Below, in pieces: positions 6,142 through 6,556 of a DNA stretch of 6,556 nucleotides. The stretch covers positions 467-7,022 of the forward strand of contig QWRL01000124.1 in assembly GCA_003670425.1 (NCBI GenBank), in the 5' to 3' direction. The translations under genes were made by a program, and so were the position numbers. This DNA comes from Chloroflexota bacterium (GTDB lineage Bacteria; Chloroflexota; Anaerolineae; Anaerolineales; UBA11657). A model generated the notes under the pieces. It had not been told where the DNA came from and ran no database searches. It saw only the letters and a list, made by a program, of their open reading frames with translations. Each line of letters starts with the position of its first letter. Position 1 is the stretch's first letter.

Positions 6142-6556
6142 CTACAAGCCCAGATCTATCTGAGTCACAAAGCGGTCTGGATACCAGTTCCACTGCAGCG
6201 CGATCAGCGTGGCCGCCACTGGCACCTCAAAATAAATTCTGCCGACGACCATGGCACCGGGCAGCATGCTTGCCGCAGCCGGAAAACCCAAGTCCCGATG
6301 CAGCACAACGGTGGGGTACGAGATGCCGTTGCGGTCAAACACGCGCGCCGAATACTGCGGATTGGCCGCGCCGCACTCGCCGTCCGTTCTGCCCACCATG
6401 ATTTCGACCGCCACCCATTCGTTTCCGGGCGCGGGTGCCAGAGATGGCATTGCAATCTCGGTCAGGTTGGGACGCACCGGGCGCAGCACGCGGCGCACAG
6501 CCAGCTTGCAGCCGTTCATGAGCACTTCGTCGCCAATGCCGCCATCGGCATCCTTC
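6142..6556 (-). CDS. DUF4352-like (telokin-like) extracytoplasmic domain protein, 5' end beyond window
   Basis: The frame is open from the right edge to the TAG at 6142-6144, giving 137 C-terminal residues plus a split codon. Text such as GGIGDEVLMNGCKLAV, PAPGNEWVAVEIMVG, YSARVFDRNGISYPTV and LPGAMVVGRIYFEVP follows the DUF4352 immunoglobulin-like pattern: 'iGd...l.gv', 'pxxGn.fv.v.v.v.N', 'f.l.D.nG..y', 'l.pG....G.i.FevP'. Members of this family are normally secreted or membrane-anchored, and a signal or anchor would lie beyond the edge. Two Cys, one in NGCKL and one in GECGA, could form a disulfide. The exact role is not known. A GTG at 6525 could be read as a start, but the frame continues upstream with family-like residues, so the gene is treated as partial. 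It lies 143 bases before ftsK in the same direction and is probably a separate unit. Confidence 0.75.
   Translation of the reverse strand, partial: KDADGGIGDEVLMNGCKLAVRRVLRPVRPNLTEIAMPSLAPAPGNEWVAVEIMVGRTDGECGAANPQYSARVFDRNGISYPTVVLHRDLGFPAAASMLPGAMVVGRIYFEVPVAATLIALQWNWYPDRFVTQIDLGL

Noticed and set aside
1..6556. CRISPR array, tRNA/rRNA, insertion sequence or defence island
   Set aside because: No regular repeat-spacer pattern, no cloverleaf or rRNA signature, no terminal inverted repeats with a transposase, and no defence protein motifs were seen.

Overview
The window reads as one chromosomal stretch of a GC-rich bacterium in which every supported gene lies on the minus strand. The best guess at origin is Chloroflexota, in the Anaerolineae direction. 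That rests on protein style: a GT39-like membrane glycosyltransferase with a long C-terminal half made of repeated 'GYxx...PGexLxxxLxW' modules, a BMP-like lipoprotein with a Thr-Pro-Val linker behind its lipobox, and a secreted DUF4352-type domain beside ftsK. This placement is inference from remembered family style; no search was run.

Layout in transcription order (right to left). (1) 6556-6142: the C-terminal part of a protein ending in a DUF4352-like extracytoplasmic domain; its start is outside the window. (2) 6141-5999: a 143-base spacer with an extended -10 promoter (TGC-TATAAT) and a ribosome binding site for the next gene. (3) 5998-3644: a complete ftsK, with N-terminal membrane segments, a linker, a RecA-like motor and a winged-helix gamma domain. 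(4) 3633-2668, with its displaced tail to 2517: a BMP-family-like (PBP-I fold) lipoprotein that starts 10 bases after ftsK and appears to be broken by a +1 frameshift in a G-rich run. (5) 2516-2323: a 194-base spacer with a perfect TATAAT placed so close to the next ATG that a leaderless mRNA is likely. (6) 2322-1: a GT39/ArnT-like polytopic glycosyltransferase, open for 774 codons and cut by the left edge, containing a 10-G homopolymer near the edge.

ftsK and the lipoprotein gene look like one operon. The glycosyltransferase has its own promoter. No pathway clearly links the four genes: FtsK moves chromosomal DNA at division, the lipoprotein probably binds a small solute outside the membrane, and the glycosyltransferase probably moves sugar from a lipid-linked donor on the outer face of the membrane. 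I see no RNA gene, mobile element, CRISPR array or defence system, and no clear new system. The points worth a second look are a 72-bp tandem duplication in the FtsK linker, the frameshift, the 10-G run, the leaderless promoter with nearby repeats, the DE-to-DI change at the expected glycosyltransferase catalytic site, and two cysteine pairs in the lipoprotein.
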